Source of the DNA: Struthidea cinerea
Taxonomy: Eukaryota; Chordata; Aves; Passeriformes; Corcoracidae
Assembly (NCBI GenBank): GCA_013397865.1
Contig: VZTI01001127.1
Coordinates: forward strand, 248,001 to 312,000
Reading direction: 5' to 3'
DNA length: 64,000 nt
Part shown: piece after piece, positions 13,101 through 26,873 of the stretch
Layout of the letters: each line of letters begins with the position of its first letter
Numbering within the stretch: position 1 is the first letter of the stretch
Notes under the pieces: model-generated
The model's input: only the letters and a program-made list of their open reading frames with translations
The model's database searches: none
Told to the model about the DNA's origin: nothing
Position numbers and translations under genes: made by a program

Positions 13101-16100
13101 ATGGTAAATATTTTTAAAGAAAGAAACCAGACCATCATTTTAGGCAGTTAGAGAAGTGTTTCCAAAGCACTCAGGTGTGTCCTTTTCTCCTTCTTGTGGA
13201 TTGCAGGTTAAGTTCTGAGAGCTCACAGAGCAGGTGCTTGAGGAATTCAAACTAACAATAATAAATGTCTCTATCAGTAAACAGATCCTTAATAATTTAA
13301 TTTTGACTTTTCTGAAAGTACTCAAAAGATAACGTAGAGCCAATCATTAATTTGCTCCTGATTTACCACAATGAGATGGCTTTATTGTCAGCCTGTCTTA
13401 CTGGTGTGGAATCTCTAGGCTGGCTGTTGTACAGTATAGCTGTGTCATCCCAGAGCAAAAAGGCTCTGGAAGTAGGTCATTTGGGCTGGATGCTTCCTGT
13501 AGTGCATCGTTGCCTGAACTGCATCAGTTCTGAGGTTATTCTGTCATATTCTGTCATTTACATTCCCTGCATTTTATAGTCTTACTTGGGAAGAAAGATA
13601 AATTGGGGATGATGATGTTCAGGGGTGAAAACATTTTGGAGAAAAGCCCTTCTTTGTTAAGTCAGAGTGAAAGAAATGATAGCCTGCATTTGGTTGAAGA
13701 GAAAAAAATCACCATCCCATGTAGTTTTTTGTTTGTGTGGGGCCTTTTTTCTAGCTTGTAGAGAAATTTATAATATCATTTACATTAGGTGAAAATATTT
13801 ATGAAGCAAATTTTATATTTAAGATTTCATCCCAGTTTAGCCATTACTAACTTTTTTCCAGGGAGTTACATGCAGGTGTCTTTACACATCCTGTAATTTT
13901 CCGTGCTCTTGGGCTGGAACAGCTCTTCATAATTTTAGGATTATTTGTGGAGAATGGAGCCTGGAATTGGTCTGGCAGAGGCAGGCATTATTTGGAACCT
14001 TTTGTATGCTCTGAGAAAAAAAAAAAAAGGGCAAGGTAGTGAAATGAGACATTATGTCCAGCCTATTACTAGATACACACTGGACAAAAGCAGCTCTTGG
14101 TCTGGCATGAGAAAACTCATACCTGGTTGATTATTGCCAAGCCTGGTACTGGAACTGGATTTCGAGTCTCCTTTATGGTAAGTCAGAGCCACACAGAACC
14201 TGCAGGACTGTCAGATCCTCTTCTGTTCGTGTATAGCATGGACACAATTTGGTAAAGAGAAGTAAATGTGAGGGATGAAAGCTAAGCAGTTTGGGCATCT
14301 GAATGTGTATATTGTGCTTTTTTATTATGCTTCTGTAATGTGGATATCATACATTGTGTGTAGTTTGTGCAGTGCTGCTTGATGGATGAAAACTCAGGGA
14401 GAATTAAAATTTCCAGCTTACAAAGTTTATAAGCAGAAATACAAACTAGTTCTTGGAATACTTCTGTCAAGCCACCTGTTCAGCTGAGCAGAAGACAAAC
14501 CTTTACTTGATTATGAGTAGAAAAGTAGAACTTAAAAAAAAAAAAGTAATTTTTGCTCAAAGGTATAGATACTGTGGATATTTTAGTGCTACAGCTCATA
14601 TGCACATGAAAAGACAAAAGCTTTTTATATACTTGTTTCTACTCAGTCAGAAATATGCTCTGGGTGCTAAAAATTTGTTACTCTGCCCCAGCATACTCTA
14701 TCTGAACAGAACTGTGTTGACACATGGAATGGAGGTTTATGCAATACTAGGTCCAGGAAAAATGTTTACTAAATTTTTTCTCAAAGGCTGAAATTTTGGA
14801 GAATCAGAAATAAGGATATATATCTAGTAACACTACAGATGTGACATTGGTTTTTAAGGCTTGGGATCTAAAGCCATCACTAACAATATTTTTACTTTTT
14901 TTCTAACATTGGTATACTGCTGCTTCTTACCTGAGTTCTGGTCTTTGTATATGGCTAAAGTGATGGGAAAAGGATGACACTTAATAGTTCTAGAACAACT
15001 TCATAAACATAATTCAGTTGGCATCATTGACTAGGACAGGATATTTTAATAAAAAATAGTTTTAACTATCTGTATTTTGGTTTTATTTCAAGTATTTCTT
15101 CACCTCATTAAACCATATTGATTGAGGGCACAATCTCAAAAGGTGCAAAAAATACTGTTTTCAAATGTTTAATGTAGAATGATAGTATGAATCATTGTTT
15201 GAGTGTTATATGTAATTCAGTTTGGACTTTTGGTCTGGCAAATTCACAGTAGCAGTACTGAATGAATCCCTGTGTACATGTTGCTGGGAGCATTCCTGAC
15301 GTTTCCTTGTGCAAATACTGCATTAAAACAAACAAGCAGAAACAACCCACCCTCAGAATAAGTATGATTTTCTCATCCTGCAGGAAGAACTGTCTCTGGA
15401 ATAATTTTGTTAACAGTAACCTGATTGTCTCTCTACTAGCTTGGCCTACTTATGTGGGAGCAAGTTGAAAAAATTTACAAGAAATTTGTGTGTCCTCACT
15501 GGAGGTGGCAAAAGCCTTGCCTTAATACACACGTTATCAGAAAGAACCCCTGGACTCTGCCAGCACTGATGTTTAGAAGGCACACATTGACACCACAGGG
15601 CTACTTAGAAAGGTCAAGTTAGAGAGGAACAAATCTTCCTTCTTTGCTTTAAAATGGCTCTATATCTGTGATAAATCTCCATCATGAAAGCATATGAGTT
15701 TACACATCTTCTTAGATCTGAGTCCCAGGACCCACAGATATTTTATTACTTTTAGCCTCCAGAACATCCGTGATACATCCTGTGCTTTTGTACCTGGAGT
15801 AGCACTTAGCTGCATTACTGCCTGCCTAGTAGAGCCTGGTGACAGGGAGGCTTCAGGTAAATGTACCACGCTGCTTTCATGCACTTGGTAACAATCAGCT
15901 GCCCTCATTACATCTCTTTTAATCAGGTAAGTGAGTACTGGCTCTACAATATGGTTCTCTCTCCCTTTTCCAAGAGTATGGCTGGGGCTTTTTAATACTT
16001 GCCTGCAAAATGCTGCTTGGGCAAGGGGCTGGCATCTCCTGAGGGGAGAGGAGGGCTCTCGTGGCTGCCACTGGAAAGCAGTTGGCAGAGGCAGTGAGCT

Positions 16101-19100
16101 TGCCTCCACTTGGGGAACAGCATCTCTGGTTGGATTTCCACTCATCTTTTTGGAATGTGAGAGAAAAGCTGTTGTAGTCCAAAGCAGTCTCTTGAGCCTT
16201 CTGTAAGAGAGTGTTCAGGCCATTAATTTAGAAAATGTATAGGAAATTTTGAAAAAACAAACACTTTTTTGGGAGACTTCTTGGTGTATACATTTTGTGT
16301 ACCCCAAGACTGGAGGGCCAGGTCTGAGAGGGCACACATGAGAAGCATTATTCTGGTCTGTCTCTGTTCTTATTCTTAAGGATTTACTTGCTGGCCACTG
16401 TTCTTGCTGGTCTTTCCCTTAAGATCAAAGATAGAGTGAGGACACTGGACTAAATAGGCCTTTTGGTCAGCCTGTGACCATGCTCCTTTTCTTCTTCCTC
16501 TGTAGCTCAAGTAATTTGTCCATGTTAGGTATGAAACTACTGAAAAACAACTATGCATCCTTTGGTCCAGAATTTTTGCTGCCATGATGCGTGTTCACCT
16601 GAGTTTGTAACAGGAGACTTGCTTATGTGCCTCTTGTTCTGCAGTTACCATTAGGTGTAGATGCAAATAGTTACCAATTAAGTTCTACCTTATTGCACTT
16701 GAAGAGCAAATTACAAACTCCTATGTAATTAACTGAGAACTTGAGTATTATTTTAATTCTAAGCCTTGTTGTTGTTGTGTTTCTGTGTGTTGCATGTTAA
16801 GTAAAGCAACAAAAAATACTGTAGTACAGAGGCAAACAAAATAAATATGTGGGGTTGTACTGGGTTCTGAGTTTGGTCTTCTGATGGCTGATTTGCTTAT
16901 TTTGATTTCTGTGATGTGTTGCAGTTTTAGAGAACATACACAGAAATTTACTGGAGGAACAAAGTAATTTTCAGCCATTTTATTGCTTAATGGAACTTTC
17001 CACATAATACATTTGTTTCTTATTTTTTGTGAAATAAATGCATTCTTTCTCTTTCAAGGAGTGCAATACTATGGTTATGAGTATCTTTGTAAAAATTATT
17101 AATTCACTAAGAAGCTGGAGGAGCATTCATGACAGTGTTCACAATGTACTGTTTGGTTTTTTCCTCTTACACTTTGTGTATGCATGGTAAATATTAACAA
17201 TGCTTTGCAATTATTTTTGTGTATTAATGAAGTAAAAAAGCAGCATGACAACACTTGTAGCACACAAGCTGGATTGATCCTAACTGGTGCAGAAAAGTGA
17301 AAATTGATCTCTCTTCCTAAAAATTGCATTACATTCAGGTGGTGTGGATTCCTCCCAAGGGAAAGTTAGAAAGTGTTTTCTGTAACTAACCTCATTCAAT
17401 CACATATGTTAGAAGACAGCTGAAGTTTCCGTAGAGGGGTTCTTACTGGGTAAAGAATTGGGCAGAAGTCTTACATGTAAGTAGACATATAAAAGGTGCA
17501 GCCTGTGTATGGATGAGGGCAGGAGTGAGCCCCTTGAAGCAGCTGGCGCAGATAAGCTGAGGTAGGAGACTGCATAGGAGCAGACACGTCAGTGTAACCT
17601 CAAGAATAGATGCTTTAAGAAGAACAAAGGAAACAACAGATGAAGATGGGTTTATAGGAGAAGCTTTTCCATTAAAATCTAAAAAAACTACTTCCAAAGT
17701 CACTTCCTTATGTTGTGTAGGGAAGGAGCAAATGAAATCCTATTCTGTGAAATTGACAGAAATTGCAGAAGAGATGCCAAAGGACTGCAAAAATCCCCAA
17801 ATACCTAATGAATAAACTTTATAATTCATGTGCAGTATGGAGAGGGGGATGCAAGGAAAAGCATACTTGTCTCATTTAGGCCTTTTCATCTCTATGTAGT
17901 TGTGAGTTTGAGTCATCAGATGGGGAGGAATAAAAAGCAGCAGTAATATCTTCCCCATGAAAAGGCAAAGACATCAAAGGATTCTGATGCAGAGAAGTCA
18001 AAGGCAAATTCAGGTGTACAGTTGTCCTGCCATGTTCTGCTGGTACACTGCCAAGTATTAATTGTTATCTCAATGGCAGGTAAAGTCTCACAAAAAGGTG
18101 AGCTGCTTGGAGCAATCCCAGCTGGAGAATCACGATGTAATTCTTCATCAGTTCTCTCAAACCATTTATCTTTCTTTACTGTGTGGAATTAACCAAGTGA
18201 AATAAATGTAAATTATTGTTTTTCCCCACTGATTTTTTAATGTTCATGGCACTGATGTGGAGAACAGGGATGACAGAAGAATCTGCTGCCCTGACAGGAT
18301 ACTGAAGACATGATGTCAGGTTACTTGGGATGACTGTTGCTGCACCTCAAGCAGAGGATCAGATTCGTGATGCAGAGACACTCAAGCAAACAAGTTCACA
18401 AAATTAAGCCTCCCATCTGCTAAATCACATGTTCACAGCATTTTTAAATTACTAAGCTAAGGTAATGAAGTTGCACTTCAACTTGGGAAAGTTTTGGTTT
18501 CTGCTGTTTCAATAGGAAAAGCGTCCTCAGTGAGCCTGTTCCAGAGTCAGCCTATCACAATAGCAGCATCCTGTTCGATCATGAGTACAGCTTCTTAAAT
18601 ATAACAAAGGCTCATCAAAACTTCAAGGACTCATTGAAATAAGGAGTAATGATGAATGCTCTGGATGTAGCCTTGTCATTGCCCTCTCCAGAAGATCTGG
18701 AAAATAAAAGCTGACTGATAGAATACTGCTGCCCAACTAAACTCTTTAAAAGCAGCAACCATTCAGCTGACAGTTGCTGTATGTATTAAATCTTGTCTGC
18801 TAGGTTAGCAACACAGTGGATATTTGTATTTTATACTTTCATAATGTTCCCCTCACAGTCTTAAAAATAAATTTCTGAGGATGGGAGCATTAGTTTACCC
18901 CTTGCACTGAAGCAAAGGCTTTAATCCTAGGACAAGCTTTCCCTCCAGTTTGGTTTAAAAAGAATTAGTGAGGTTTTCATTCACAAAATTATTTATTTAG
19001 TGTTTGAGCAGTGGTGCAGTAAGATTGTTTATGCATTTGGATTGCGATTGTGGGATGTTGGTTAGAAAGAAAATATTTTACTGCAGTGGGAGGCATTTGG

Positions 19101-22100
19101 GGGAATTGAGAAGTACATGGTAGGATGTGCTGTGAAAAGTACATCTACAGCTCAAACTAGGTGGTAACTAAGAAATTTTAAATAAATGTGGATACAGAAA
19201 TGAGGAGCAGTGTTCCTTTTTGGCTGTACAGCCCACTCTCAGGAGGAGGGTGGCCTCTCTCCCTCTCTCTGTTCTGGATTAGGCACACAGGGCACTCAGT
19301 TCTCACAGCTGCACAATGTCATTTTAGTGCTGCTAAATGAGAGAACAAACATGCCTCTTTCTTTCCTTCTTTTCCACACACACCTCTTATCATTCTACTC
19401 CATTGTTTCTCAGCACATGGCCATCTGTGTCTGCTATTACACTGCTAATCCATATAGTAAATCTTTTTCTTATAGTTATCTTTTTTTTCCCTTTCCTAGG
19501 TAGGCTACTGCAGAATTACTGGAGATGGTCACCTTTTATTTGGAATTTGAATCTAGAGTACTTGTCATCATTTCCTTTCTGTTTTTATTTCCCTCTGCCT
19601 CAAAATTGATTTGTAAGACAAATAAGTTATCTGAAGCTTCTCCAACAGGTGGTTGCTGATTCCTCAGAGCAGTTGCTCCTCAATAAACTTTTAGTTAAGA
19701 AATCAAGAGTGCAGTTGAATACCACTAAGTCCTGAATGAGACTCGATTACAGGAATTTAGTTGTGTTTCACATGGGGGAAAAAAAAGTAGAAAAAGTAAT
19801 TCCAAGGGCTTTCTCAATTCTTTCATAACTATAAAAACCTTGGGAATGCTTAACAGGAGTATGCTTATTTTAGTAAGTTTAGCATGCCATAAATCTGAAG
19901 GTTTTTTCCTCTTGATGGATTTTTCTGAATGTTTGACAGCTGCTCTTAGTGAATAGGAGTGAAGAGTGGGTACCAAATCAATTTTAGCATTTTGATGTGA
20001 CATTAGAGTATGTTTAGTTCAGCTCTGTTAAAATTATTTTATGTATCTGTTTTAAGGCTGGGCAAAATATTGTGCACCCCTACCAGTGTTCTTTAGGAAG
20101 GCATGGCTTGAAATGAAAAAAACAGGAATTAGAATTTTGAAATGTTGGTAAAACAGAGGAAGAGCAAAAGAGTTTCTCAGCCTGTTGGGCAAAGAAGTAA
20201 AGAAGACTGCTGGTTTTGAATCCTCCTGGTTTTGAAAAAAAAAAAACCCAAACCAAAACAACCCCAAAAACTATCAGTAGTTCTGGAACCTGAGAGAGCT
20301 GGAACATAGACTAGGCATTTCTTTTCCTCCACTTTTGCTCTTTCTTCAATATTAAATTTTATTATTTGTATCTTTTCAGGAGACTGGAGGCTACTAAACT
20401 GTACACATATGTGTAGAGGACCCATAATTCCCAGTTTTCAAGTTGTCCTCAGTGTTTCAGGCAGAATTGCATGTTGCTGTGTAGCAGTGTCTCAGGTAGC
20501 TCTTCCCAGATGTGATAGTTCATGGATGGAGCTTCCTAGCTTAACTGTCTGGCTAATGAGGATCAAATACTGAGGCTATCAGTGTGAGTCAGCATTACGC
20601 AGACTTGCACTAACTGTAGTTTTCAATCCATCCTAAAGCTCAGTAATTCCGTCCTGAATCCTGATACTTTGGTTATTTAAGACAAGCCTGCACTTGCATA
20701 ACAGTCACACAGGAAGGGCTAAGAAATGAAAATTTGGTGTGTATCAATGGAAGCATTTATTTAGGAGTGTTTGCTTCATGCTAACAGCTGGAGTGTTGTA
20801 ACCCTTACATCCTACTCTGTAGTGGGGCATTGCTTTCCTCTCTCTGTAGCTCATCTTGCAACATTTATATCAGTAATTTTGAGCTGCTGTCATTGAATTA
20901 ATGTTCTATATGTTTTTCTAATACCCTAGTTATCAATATATTTGAACTTCTAAGTAGTTTCTGCATTTATAAAGCACAGCAAGACATCATGGTTTGTTTT
21001 ATGTCTTTTTTTTTTCCCCTTGTAGTGAATTACAGTAAATGTTAAGTGGACTTCTCTACGCCAGCATCTTTTTTTCCATTCCAGAATATTCCTCCATTTG
21101 GCCAGAATCTAAGGCATGATTCTCCAGCCTTTCAGCATTGCTCCGAAGGCAGATACTTAAAGTCCTTTGTCCATTCAGGACTCTGGTACAGCCATAGCAG
21201 AACAGTCACTTCATGTGAAATAGGTCCATGTGATTATTATCTACCAATATGGGCCACAGTATTTGTTTTTGAAGAAGAAAAAAGTTATTAATGATTTTTT
21301 TTTTTCTTAACAGAGAATTACTGTGAAAGATAGTTTGGGGATTGTGCGGGTTATTTTTCGGGTTGTGGTAGGTGTTGGTGTTTGTTTTTCTTAACCCTGG
21401 AGTGTATTTGGGAGCTCATCTTACAGTTTACACCTTTTCCCTCCTGCTTCATTCCCAAAATCCACCCTCAAACTGCAATTCCTCCAAGTTTTTATGAATT
21501 TAATTTGAGGTTTCCTGTCCTTTTCATTTAACTTCAGGTGCTTATTTTATTCCTATTAGGTTATTAATAGGTATAACATGGCCTCTAGGCAAACCTAAAT
21601 ACATCTCAGGCTCCATGGAAAATATAGAAGGTTGTATTCATGGCAATGACTAATACTGTGTTCTGATGCTTATGCCATCCTCCTGTATACATTTTGTATA
21701 CTTTGCTGGTGTGAACAGTATGTCCTGTGGTAGAGCTCCTAGAACTCCTATTGCTATTTCCCACCACGAGTTTTCACACAGAAAGTATGACTACACAATA
21801 AAATCAAGACATAATTACGGAATGGGTAACCCGTAATTACAAATAGCAACAGAAGAGCGCAGAGGTTACTTGGTATCTTTCATTCAAGTGTTTCAAATAT
21901 TCAGCGTGAACATTAACTGAATTCAGAAGGTGCACTGTGCTATGCATTGGTTATTTCATGTCAAACGCACCCAGAGAGCTGAACTGGCTTGTCTGAGACC
22001 TCAGGTATGAAAAAAAAAAAAAAAAATCTGTTGCTTTAACCAGTGAAAGCACAGTGGTTTATACTGCAGAAAAGCATGGGACAATGTACAAAGCAGGCAC

Positions 22101-25100
22101 TGCCTTGAGCTCTGTGTTTTAAATTTCCCTCCTCTGTGTCCTGCATTATAGAAGAGTTCAGTATTTTCTATTGGGAAGATGATTTAAGTAATCTGCCAGT
22201 AATTTCTCCAGGATAGAACTAGTCCAGTTGTGACACCTAATAGTCAACATGCACCTCCACAGAAATGAAAACTTTCCTCATGTTTCAATATATGCACAGT
22301 AGCAAGCAGGTGAGTGAAACTGGTCCATCACTTACTTAACTGACAATGAAAGTTTTGATTCCCAAACAAATTTGAATGGTGTAATTTATAATGGCCAGCT
22401 CAAAACACTGACAGTTTGACATCCAGGCATCCTGCAGAAAGAGTTCAATTCACCAAGGGCCCAGGAGACAGACCCAGCAGGAGTTAAATTTAAGAATTTC
22501 AGCATTGTATGCAACTTGGACCTCACCACTTCAGCGTTTCTGAGATGAAGAGATATTCTGATCTTCATCATGAAGCTGAGAGGCATTAGCTTGATATTTA
22601 TTCACTTTAACCTCCACTGTAGACAGTGCCCAGCTCTGGATCTTACCCATTCTACATAGAAAAATTTTCCTGTAGACATCGTAGGCCAGCACCTTAACCA
22701 GCAAATCCTGCTGCCAGCTATTTTCTTGTATGTGATTTATAATGTGTTGAATTTTTTTAAATGTGGAAAATACAGAGTGCTAACACAGAATTATAATTGT
22801 TTGAATGATCTTACAAAGTTTTACATTCCAGTTCACCACTCATTGTGAAAGGATATCAAAGGTGTGTTGCTCTTGTCACCTGCAGTCATCAGCAAAGATA
22901 ATGAACTTCATTAAACAGCCCTTTGCCAGTGACCTCTGGCAGAAGGGAACGGACATGTTTTCTCACAATGTCCTCACCAAGTTCATTAGCACAGACATCC
23001 TCTTATAAAGAATTTATTAGAGATATTAAAAAAAATGCTCTTTTTATTTATTTTTTAAAGCTCCTGTTGAATGCAGATAAACATAAAACAATATAATTCG
23101 AATTCTCTAGGGACAGATGTTGTCATGGGTACAAAAAAATATGTACTAAACATTAAACACTCTGGGCTAAGCTGTACTGACATTAGACTTGTTTTAGTAA
23201 TGTGGTCTATCACATGAACACCACTGCATTTAATGAATCTCTCTTTGTTAGTAAGATCTTGTATATATTTATGTCACTACAGGTTTATCAGCCAGGTTCA
23301 ATGATTTGGGTAAGCCAGAAGATCTTTCCAACCAGCAGTGGGGATGGGGGATTTCCAAAGGTAAAGTTATTTATGCAATTTCTTTCATATAATAGTTTGC
23401 TAAGATGAAAGATTTCAGAAAAAAAAAAATTAAAAATTGAAAGTTCAATGGATTTTATTTTACAACCACTTCAAGAAAGTAGCCAGCTCTCATGATTTCA
23501 TCACGAGTCTCATGTTACTCTGTTTTTCTTAAAGCCTTGGCTCCTTGCACGGTGCAGTTAACTGAAGATCTCAGCTTTCATTTTATAATTATGTTTTTTG
23601 CCTTTGGGCTTGCAGAAAACATGGACTCTTGCTGGCTGAACACCAGAAGGAAAACATACTAATTTTCAAGGGCTCATATTTCTTAAGCCTGTCTCATGAT
23701 TTTACCAGCTTGACATCTGAGTTTTGAATGCTTAATTTTGGCAATGCTTTCCTAGCAATGCAGATGAAAAAGTCAATGATAATGCAGCAGGAGGAACTAG
23801 GTGGTGTTGCTTATCTTTTATTAAGTATCTTGTGTGTGCTTTACCTGGCTTGAGTAACAAGCGTACAAAGCAACGCAGTTTTCATCTGAGTTTGACAAGA
23901 AGTACCACAACATAAAGGCAGAAGATGTGGCTCATCAGAAAGGATTAATAAGGTTTTATTCTGTTACCATTACTGGTTTAATAAATGTGAAACTGGACAT
24001 GAAATTTGAGTAGCGAAAGAGATTACGCAGAACCACAGGATGTACATGCTTTATTTTCATATTCTCTTTCAATTACTGGCTCAAGCAGGTAAGTAAAGAA
24101 GAGAACACATGGAAAACAATTTTGATTAAGTTTCAGTTATTAGCTAGGCTTCTGTTCCCTGTTAACAAAACTCTGCTATTATTCCGTCTGGATGACACTA
24201 TACTTTCCTGTACACTTCTTCCTCTACAAGGGAACTTCTGAAGTTTATAGATGGGCTATTTGCAGGCTCATGTGCCAGCCTGCCAGTCTTTAAACTAGCA
24301 TATATGGCAGTACTGCCATTCTTAGCATTCACAGTATTCCAAAAGCTCTGCTGAGAAAGCTGGTAGCAGTGCCAGAGCACGATGAATGTGCTCTATAGGG
24401 TCATACTTACATCAAATGAATTTGCTAATTTTATGAATCAGCTGTGTGTTAACTAGATTATTTTTATTCAAAATGTTAAGTTAGGAGCTTTCAGTAAGTT
24501 GTCATTCATCATCAAACGAAGTTTCTCCTGAAGCACAGGAATGAAGCTGTGCACTATGTGCAGCATAGCAACAATGCTGCATTATATTGGGTTTATGAAT
24601 AGCTGTGGGTTTATGCTGCACTTAGCTTAAAATAAAAGTTTCTCAGAAGGGATAACAGTTTCAACTAGCCAAAACATATTATAAATCTTTTTCCTCTTGA
24701 AAGTTACTGGATTCTTTCTTTTTAAATACAATGTTTTTTTCCTAGCCTTTATGTAATTCTTCAGAAGATTTTTTGGCATATGCTGGTACAATGACCAATT
24801 TTTAGAACTAGCTCCAAATTTTATTTCACAATTGACCTTCAAAAGCAACTTCAGTATTAGTTGCACACAGTCCAGCTTCCAGCAGAGTATCATCTTTAAC
24901 AGAAACTGTACATATTTGGATTTTTTTTCATTTGTACTATTAAGCTAATTAGGATAAATTGGTGAAAAAAACTGCAGAAAGTTTTCAGTCCTGCAGCTGA
25001 GCAGTTTTATCTACTCAATGATAAACAGCTTGAACTGCTGAAAGAATAAAGCAAAATTAATAGATTTTTTAAAATTATTATTTGAGATAAAAGTGGTTTG

Positions 25101-26873
25101 TTTTTTATTTTATTTTATTTTCATGCAACCAACAAATATAAAAGGCTTCAGTTCTTAATGACAGTTTATTTCCATACCTAGAAGGGTCACATGGGACTTT
25201 ATATCTCATGATTGTATGGCAGGATTTCAGGACTGAGGTTGTTTTCACAGCTGAAAAGGAACTGCCCGACACAATGCTTTTGGAAATTTGCCCAGACCTT
25301 TGGTCTGTGTGTTGTGCCTGTTTGCATGTGTAAGTTTCTAGTTTTCCCTTCATATTCTGTAATGATACACAAGTAGCAAATTTAGTACAACAAAAATAAG
25401 TAAAAATATTATCATGAGGATGGCATTTTCTCGAGTCCTGTGAGGAAACATATTTGTGCAGTCACTAAAATTTAAATGTTATTTTCTCATTTTGAAATTC
25501 TTGCAAAATACCCATATTGGCTCTAGCAATTGTACGTTACAACTCCTTATCCTTCAGCATATGTACTAGCCAAATTCTGCTCTTTTCCTCCACTTCTTGA
25601 TGCCCCAAAGGAACAGGTCACCAGTTGTCTCCAGGAAGGGATTTCGCTCTTGCTCAGACTGAGAACTGCACCTGTGTGCAGTGCAGAACCCCATGGGGAG
25701 TTCACCTACCTAAAAGCAGAATTTATCCTGTAAACTGTGATAAATGCAGGGGGAGAGCCATGGGATGGCTTCAGTCCCAGCACAAGTAAATGTAGCAAGT
25801 ACGAACATCCCAGTGAAAATTCTGGGTTTGAAGAGCCAGGAAAGGAAAATTGCTGAAAATTGCACTTTTTTGGTCATTGGGAAACTGCCATGTGTTTAAT
25901 TCCTAATTCAGAAATTCACAACCCTCACATCAGAAGAAAAAATGAACTTGGAGAAGATAACTTTAATTTCTTAAACAAAGAGAAGCATTGTGTTTATGTG
26001 ACAAATGTACCCTGAACAATATGAGCAATAAAACACCTTTACAATTCTTACCTTTTAAACATGAAAAACATAGACTTTTTCCCCCCGTAAGATATATTAC
26101 TGGCTCAACAAATTATTTTTGTTTCAGATCCCATAGTGACATATAATCAGCAGAGTACTTTAGGCACGTGCTTAGCCTTTAGGCTTCATTCTGAGGCTTA
26201 AAATGAACATATATTTAAATGCTGTTTAAAAACTTCACGGAATAGGTGCAATTAATATGTATGGTTAACAAAGATCTATCTGAGGCAGCTGGCTCATATG
26301 GCACACCACTTCCTTACCTGCCCAGAACAAGAACGACGCTGCAGTGTTTCTAGTGTGCTCTTTTTGATGGATTAATATAAGGAAGTGACTTACTAGCATA
26401 TGTTGGTTGGTTAAACAGTAAGGTTTTTAAAAAATGAGAGGTCTAAGCTGGAAAAAATTCTCTTGATATTAAAATGATCTTTCATAAACAAGATGCACTT
26501 TTATGTTGGATCTTCTGCATTTTTGGCTGCTAGGACACATTCATTCATGCCCAAGTGAAATGTTTTTCTCTGGTGCTGCAAGAACTGCCTGGCTTTCAAA
26601 CAACCCTTTGTGGCATCAGTATTTACAGGTGATTCAGTCGTGTTTAGTAGATGAGCTAAAGCTGGGGAACTATGGAAACCTTAGGATGGGAGAAGGGAGC
26701 ACCCCCCACCAAACAGAAGCACAGCTGATACCACTTTTTCCTCTCCACAGGGAAATCTCCCCATCTCGAAGGAAGTGAATCGCAAGAAAAGTGAGGCGGA
26801 GGGGGTGCGCCTGGCTCCAGCAAGTGGCTATGGACAACATTTCACCAAAATCAATTACCTCTACTCTTTTTAA
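10099..26873 (+). CDS. NREP: NREP / P311, neuronal regeneration related protein (joined CDS)
   Basis: The CDS is 10099-10101 joined to 23283-23360 and 26751-26873 and encodes 67 residues, against 68 in mammals. Visible landmarks are VY at 2-3, WVSQ at 10-13, FP at 16-17, PKG at 26-28, LP at 30-31, the basic KEVNRKK at 34-40, and the C-terminus with I61, Y63, L64 and F67. All of these are shared with known P311. Residues 15-26 lie between Lys14 and Lys27 and contain Pro, Ser/Thr and Asp, so they meet the minimal PEST criterion; mammalian P311 is a short-lived PEST protein. There is no signal peptide or membrane segment, so a cytosolic location is expected. Family knowledge links P311 to glioma cell motility, axon regeneration, myofibroblast differentiation and TGF-beta output. 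It is not an enzyme. The central and C-terminal parts outside the landmarks differ considerably from mammals. Confidence 0.88.
10102..23282 (+). other. NREP: NREP intron 1 after the start codon (13.2 kb)
   Basis: The intron runs from GTAAGAAT at 10102 to tcactacag ending at 23282. It is AT-rich with A- and T-tracts (for example 14018-14030, 20236-20248, 22010-22026). No coding exon with good splice sites and protein-like composition was found in it, and no well-preserved CR1 or LTR was recognised. Enhancers are possible in an intron of this size but cannot be identified by eye. Confidence 0.7.
23283..23360 (+). CDS. NREP: NREP second coding exon (residues 2-27)
   Basis: The exon is bounded by the acceptor tcactacag (AG 23281-23282) and the donor AAAG|GTAAAG (GT 23361-23362). 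It has 78 nt, exactly 26 codons, phase 0 at both ends. It encodes VYQPGSMIWVSQKIFP followed by TSSGDGGFPK. The WVSQ and FP matches and the exact 26-codon length identify it as the P311 N-terminal exon. The first four and the PEST-like residues vary relative to mammals. It contains an in-frame internal ATG (residue 8) that could act as a downstream start if the Met-only exon is skipped, though nothing shows this is used. Confidence 0.88.
23361..26750 (+). other. NREP: NREP intron 2 (3.4 kb)
   Basis: The intron runs from GTAAAG at 23361 to tttttcctctccacag ending at 26750, an excellent pyrimidine tract and acceptor. It is AT-rich, with no additional exon or recognisable mobile element. Confidence 0.75.
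26751..26873 (+). CDS. NREP: NREP terminal coding exon (residues 28-67 and stop)
   Basis: Directly after ctctccacag the phase-0 frame is open for 40 codons and ends at TAA (26871-26873). The other two forward frames stop within 9-14 codons. It encodes GNLPISKEVNRKK, then a variable acidic and Ala/Gly/Ser segment, then the conserved-type end FTKINYLYSF. The KEVNRKK block is the strongest family identifier. The segment between residues 41 and 60 is the most divergent from mammals and one residue shorter overall. The exon is clearly more GC-rich than the surrounding intron and UTR. Confidence 0.9.
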   Translation, partial: GNLPISKEVNRKKSEAEGVRLAPASGYGQHFTKINYLYSF

